Source: Dehalococcoidales bacterium
GTDB taxonomy: Bacteria; Chloroflexota; Dehalococcoidia; Dehalococcoidales; UBA2162
NCBI GenBank assembly: GCA_016844285.1
Contig: JAENIS010000010.1
Span: 1 to 24,670, forward strand
Direction: 5' to 3'
Length of the DNA: 24,670 nt
Position 1 is the first letter of the stretch. The number at the start of each line of letters is the position of its first letter. Shown here in pieces: positions 21,250 to 24,670 of this stretch. A model generated the notes under the pieces. The model was given only the letters and a program-made list of their open reading frames with translations. It searched no databases and was not told the DNA's origin. The position numbers were made by a program, and so were the translations under genes.

Positions 21250-22520
21250 GTACTCTGTGCAGATATAGAATCCGGCGTGGTGCGGTCTTGCTGCCGTAGC
21301 TCCCGCGCCCAAAGAATCGTCACGAAAGATGCTGCGATGGATAGTAATGCCGCCACCCTCATCACGATGGCGATTCCCCATAGCCCTGCCAGGACGCCTA
21401 TCATCATGCTACCTAACATTTCCATGACAATAACGGACATGCGCACACCCATCACCCGCCCTGCGTACTTCGCCGGCGACCAGGCAAGCATGAGCACCTG
21501 TATCAGAGACATCGCCAGCCCTCGCCCTACGCCAACAAGTGCCATGATTAGTACGGCGGCGAACACGGTATGGCTCAAAGTAAAACCAGCGACGAGCAAT
21601 GGCCAGGTCAGCATCAGAATAGCTACCAGCGACCCCTTACGCAGGGATTTACCCAGTGACGAACATATCAAACTACCGGCCAGGCTGCCGAGGCTTTCCG
21701 CCCCCAGGATAAGTCCCAATCCGGTAGCATTCGAGTTCAGGACATTCTTGACAAAAATAGCCAGCGTATCGAAGGTGGTCGGGAATATGAAAAGATTGGC
21801 GATGGCCGCAAAAAGAGCCATCGCCGCGATACCCCGTGCGTTGATAATGTACCGCAAGCCATCCACAAAACTCCTCAATATCGGCTCTCTCACCTTGCCG
21901 CCGGATTCGGGTAGTCGCAGAGGCAACGCCAGCAGCGATGTCGATACGTAGACGATACTTATCAGGCCAAAACAGCCCTGAGGCCCGATGCTGCCGTAAA
22001 GAAAACCAGCCGCCAGAGAACCGACCGTCCGCATGCCACTCAGACCAACGATAAGTAAGGACACCGAACTGGCGAGATGCGGACCTTCAACAACCTCCCC
22101 GGCTAAGGCGCTGAAAGTGGTCTGATTGAAACTCCAGAGGAGACTGTTCAAGAGAACCAGAACAATAATTTCCCATATCTGGATTACAGAAGTGAAGATA
22201 AGCACCGACAGGAGGAGTGCGACCAGTGCCGCCGCCGCTCGTATGGTGATTAATATCCGCCGACGGTCAAAGCGGTCTGCCAGAGCACCAAAAAAGGGAC
22301 CCGATGCCATACCGGCATAACGGCAGGCGGCAACGATGCCAACCAGCGACGGGGAGTTGGTCAGTTGCAGGACCAGCCACCCGACGAGCAGAGTCTCCAT
22401 GGCACTGGTGGTACCGGTACCAACAGTGGAGAACCAGAGATAGCGGAAGTTGCGGTATTTGAAAGCAGACAAGAAGCTGGTTTTGCTGGTCGGGACGGCT
22501 GACTGATTAGAAAGTTTCAT
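21246..22520 (-). CDS. MFS transporter, EntS-like subfamily
   Basis: The 424-residue protein has the major-facilitator fold, with about 11-12 hydrophobic helices and a typical motif A (GALADRFDRRRIL, residues about 78-90) in loop 2-3. The N-terminus FKYRNFRYLWFSTVGTGTTSAMETLLVGWLVLQLTNSPSLVG and the central loop (ESGGKVREPILRSFVDGLRYI) match the MFS_3/enterobactin-exporter-like subfamily that often exports drugs or siderophore-like compounds; the substrate here is unknown. No clear Shine-Dalgarno site precedes the ATG. It lies directly upstream of the Fur-family regulator on the same strand, and the regulator has its own promoter overlapping this stop, so co-regulation with the metal operon is possible but not shown. 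Confidence 0.93.
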   Translation of the reverse strand: MKLSNQSAVPTSKTSFLSAFKYRNFRYLWFSTVGTGTTSAMETLLVGWLVLQLTNSPSLVGIVAACRYAGMASGPFFGALADRFDRRRILITIRAAAALVALLLSVLIFTSVIQIWEIIVLVLLNSLLWSFNQTTFSALAGEVVEGPHLASSVSLLIVGLSGMRTVGSLAAGFLYGSIGPQGCFGLISIVYVSTSLLALPLRLPESGGKVREPILRSFVDGLRYIINARGIAAMALFAAIANLFIFPTTFDTLAIFVKNVLNSNATGLGLILGAESLGSLAGSLICSSLGKSLRKGSLVAILMLTWPLLVAGFTLSHTVFAAVLIMALVGVGRGLAMSLIQVLMLAWSPAKYAGRVMGVRMSVIVMEMLGSMMIGVLAGLWGIAIVMRVAALLSIAASFVTILWARELRQQDRTTPDSISAQST

Positions 22521-22604
22521 TATTTAAAACCGGTATCCCAGTGTCCTGTCTGGTTAATTACTGAACCAATGACGGCATTAGCACACATTACCACTTACAG
22601 ACGA

Positions 22605-22668
22605 CCCCTTAATACCCCTCTCCTCTAAGGAGAGGGGGAAATAGAGAAAGAGGGGCTTCGCCCCTCTT
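22605..22668 (+). repeat. Two-hairpin intergenic repeat, copy 8
   Basis: CCCTTAATACC, hairpin 1 (CCCTCTCCT / AGGAGAGGG), spacer GAAATAGAGA, hairpin 2 (AAGAGGGGC TTC GCCCCTCTT). Same orientation as copy 4. Confidence 0.8.
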
Positions 22669-22696
22669 AGACGCCCCGCAGTTTACCGCTCATTAC

Positions 22697-22738
22697 GGGG
22701 AAGAGATTTAAGAGAGGGGGCTAATAGCCCCCTCTCCT
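22697..22738 (+). repeat. Two-hairpin intergenic repeat, extra hairpin 2
   Basis: GGGGAAGAGATTTAAGAGAGGGGGC precedes the stem partner GCCCCCTCTC, separated by a short loop (TAATA). The same 20+ nt block occurs at about 17459-17484. It lies in the gene-free stretch 22521-22796; I see nothing else there. Confidence 0.7.
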
Positions 22739-22796
22739 TTACTTCGCAATGATTGGCAATCTACTACCCGTGCCAATAACATCCAAAGTGCTCGTA

Positions 22797-24670
22797 TTAC
22801 TTCACATCGGCCTGTTCCGTCAGCCATCCCCAAATGAGGAAACTGCCATATAAGTCTTCACGGTAATAGGATGGCGGGTAACTATTCCAATACAGATGGT
22901 CATATGACAAAAATTCTCGGTGAACCATTTGGATAGTATACTTAGGCTTGGGATGGATGTAGTTGGGCCACGTCTTGCTGTCGTCGTAAATCTTGTACGA
23001 GTGTTGTCTTTGATCTTTGCCACCGACATCAAAGGTAAACCGGGCAAATTGACCGACATAAGCGACCTTGGAACCCCAGGGGTGCTTGTGCGGTGGATAG
23101 GTATACGAAACGACACTCTTGCTGCTGGCTGACACAGCTACATTAGGCTCAGCGTCCCACAATCGGAGTGTCACGTCGTCACGGCCAAGATTCGGCTTGC
23201 TTTCCGGAGCAAAGCCGTTTCGCTCGTCCCAGTATATCCTGAGAGTAACCGTGTTTGTTTTCCCCAGAAGCTGACCAACCAGCATATCAGCCTGCTGTAA
23301 CCTACGCGGAGCGTCGCGAAGACCAAAAACGTCTATCATCGCGTGGTGTGAACCACCTTCATTCCACTTAAAACCCCATTCAGACTGGTAAAGTCCGTTA
23401 TAGCCCGAAACACTGGATGACCAGGCCATCATTTGTTCCACCTGACTCAAGAACATATCTCCCTGGGCTTTCATAAACCCCTTATACGTGTCAATCTCAT
23501 ATTCTATCTCCTTGGTTCCCCGACCGGCGGCATGTAGCTTTTCAACCAGCAGATTCAGTGCGCATAGCTCGGCTTGTCCGTAGTAGGCGAACATATCTTC
23601 AAGGTACTGGTATCTATCTTCCGTCCACGATTTCTGCAGTTGCATGTCTCCCCACTCTTTCAGCAAACTGGTCAGCTGGGCAGTGCCTACCAGACTATTG
23701 TGTATCTCCTGAAGGGCATCCTCAATATCCCCTACCTTAATCTCATCACTGATAGCCTGCGCTGATGTCCGGTCTTCCGCCAAACTGGGCTCTAGTCTGC
23801 CGACAAGAGCGACCTTCCTTGTTCTGGATTGAAGCATGCTCACCGTCCTGTTCAACGTCTGTGCCCGGTTGTAGTATGATGTCTCCTTAATCAACTGAAG
23901 CACCTGGTCAAGCTTGCTGTTCAAGTTATCCATTTGTGCCGCCAGCGAATCTAACTTGTCTGATATTCCCTGCAACTCCTTTTTGATGCCGGGCGGCGTA
24001 TTTTCATCGCCACCAACTATGGATTTTATAACCCAGCCGGCACCCTCGCTGCCAACACGCTGTACCGCTCCTGCGGCCAGGTTCACCAGTAACCATTTCA
24101 CCAACTCGCCGGCAACTCCAACTGTAACCAGGCCTCCGGGAAGGGCTTTAGCACTGAAATCATACGTCTTAGCCTCTCCCTTATCGATAGATTGCACCAG
24201 CGAAGCGATAAACGGGTCGAACCCCCCAGCTTTCTTGGTGGCTATCATAAAGACTCCGGGATGAAAATCGACCTTGTTGGCGACCAGCGCCGTGGTAATA
24301 TCAATGCCGGGTGCCAGTCCGAGGAATCCCATCACCTTGGCCTTCGCCGGTTCATAGGCTATGCCAGGGTGTTTTTTCATGTACAGAGCCAGCAAGGTGG
24401 AAACGGGCCCCAGGTGGTAGTAGGAATACTTTTGTGCATCATGTTTCCGGATTTCGGCGGCAAGCGTTCCACTGAAAGCCTGATTATCGACGGTGCTGAC
24501 GCCACCGGATGCTTCAATCCTGAAGTCGGCCGGTAACCATTTTGGGGTCTGAAGGTTAAAAGCACCAGTTGGACGAGTTGCCTTCTCCTCGCGGTATAGC
24601 AAAATCCCCTTGGTATCATAGACACTAATAGTAGCGTCACGGATGGGAGCATCCAGCTCAACCAAGCCGA
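22797..24670 (-). CDS. Large protein with coiled coil, C-terminal part (truncated by window)
   Basis: At least 622 residues are visible; the frame is open at the window edge, so the N-terminus is missing. Coordinates within the visible part: residues 1-65 look like a beta-sandwich (DAPIRDATISVYDTKGILLYRE, GAFNLQTPKWLPADFRIEASGG), as in carboxypeptidase-regulatory-like or surface-protein domains. 178-217 is a hydrophobic Gly/Ala-rich segment (VGVAGELVKWLLVNLAAGAV, GSEGAGWVIKSIVGG). 228-262 is a heptad-like coiled coil (KLDSLAAQMDNLNSKLDQVLQLIK). A long helical region follows to about 420. The C-terminal ~180 residues are aromatic- and Trp/Tyr-rich (YYREDLYGSFLIWGWLTE). I do not recognise the family. 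Likely a secreted or surface protein because of the beta-sandwich and Tyr/Trp content, but no signal peptide is visible. Coding status is strong. Confidence 0.8.
   Translation of the reverse strand, partial: GLVELDAPIRDATISVYDTKGILLYREEKATRPTGAFNLQTPKWLPADFRIEASGGVSTVDNQAFSGTLAAEIRKHDAQKYSYYHLGPVSTLLALYMKKHPGIAYEPAKAKVMGFLGLAPGIDITTALVANKVDFHPGVFMIATKKAGGFDPFIASLVQSIDKGEAKTYDFSAKALPGGLVTVGVAGELVKWLLVNLAAGAVQRVGSEGAGWVIKSIVGGDENTPPGIKKELQGISDKLDSLAAQMDNLNSKLDQVLQLIKETSYYNRAQTLNRTVSMLQSRTRKVALVGRLEPSLAEDRTSAQAISDEIKVGDIEDALQEIHNSLVGTAQLTSLLKEWGDMQLQKSWTEDRYQYLEDMFAYYGQAELCALNLLVEKLHAAGRGTKEIEYEIDTYKGFMKAQGDMFLSQVEQMMAWSSSVSGYNGLYQSEWGFKWNEGGSHHAMIDVFGLRDAPRRLQQADMLVGQLLGKTNTVTLRIYWDERNGFAPESKPNLGRDDVTLRLWDAEPNVAVSASSKSVVSYTYPPHKHPWGSKVAYVGQFARFTFDVGGKDQRQHSYKIYDDSKTWPNYIHPKPKYTIQMVHREFLSYDHLYWNSYPPSYYREDLYGSFLIWGWLTEQADVK

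Noticed and set aside
21277..21951. 224-codon plus-strand open frame
   Set aside because: Antisense to the MFS transporter; rich in Ser, Thr, Pro and Arg as expected from a reverse-strand shadow.

Overview
The window looks like a chromosomal segment from an uncultured anaerobic bacterium, most likely Chloroflexota (Dehalococcoidia-like). This is an inference from three things: unlinked rRNA genes, a rplI-dnaB-dnaD-helicase loader order, and intergenic spaces crowded with short palindromic repeats. No 16S gene is present to confirm it. Most starts have clear Shine-Dalgarno sites, several are GTG or TTG, and many intergenic spaces carry readable -35/-10 promoters.

Layout. 1-376 is the 3' end of a 23S rRNA gene with its own terminator and no 5S behind it. 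722-1990 holds a small membrane protein and a universal stress protein. 2033-5106 (minus strand) holds a stand-alone biotinyl carrier domain, clpC, and a solitary 5S rRNA gene with its own promoter and terminator. 5174-5396 is a palindromic repeat split by a small MITE-like insertion. 5436-7103 (minus) holds a CoA-binding protein and tatA-tatC. 7368-7661 is a small cysteine-pair protein. 8023-12038 (plus) is a replication operon of rplI, dnaB, a DnaD-like gene and a helicase-loader ATPase. 12201-12710 is an HNH protein. 12735-15889 (minus) is an operon of an SMP-30/gluconolactonase-like protein, a VOC protein and a ThDP enzyme. 16188-17393 is a multi-pass membrane protein. 17500-21199 (minus) is a Fur-family regulator followed by a ZnuABC-type transporter and a translationally coupled methyltransferase. 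21246-22520 is an MFS transporter. 22797 to the window end is a truncated large protein with a coiled coil.

How genes work together. dnaB, the DnaD-like protein and the loader probably form the replication-restart or initiation helicase-loading module. tatA-tatC would form a minimal Tat translocase. The Fur homologue, the matching dyads near its promoter and upstream of the transporter, and the ABC genes look like one metal-responsive regulon. The SMP-30, VOC and ThDP genes look like a small catabolic operon of unknown substrate.

Most notable observation: the loader gene (10653-12038) encodes two complete DnaC/IstB-type AAA+ modules in one chain. They look like an intragenic duplication, and the sensor-1 motif is degenerate in the first module only. 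Other points of interest are the solitary inverted 5S unit whose terminator hairpin also supplies the -35 box of clpC, a two-hairpin repeat family in nearly every spacer (one copy split by a MITE with a 6-bp duplication), and a ZnuA-like binding protein that lacks the usual metal-binding histidines.
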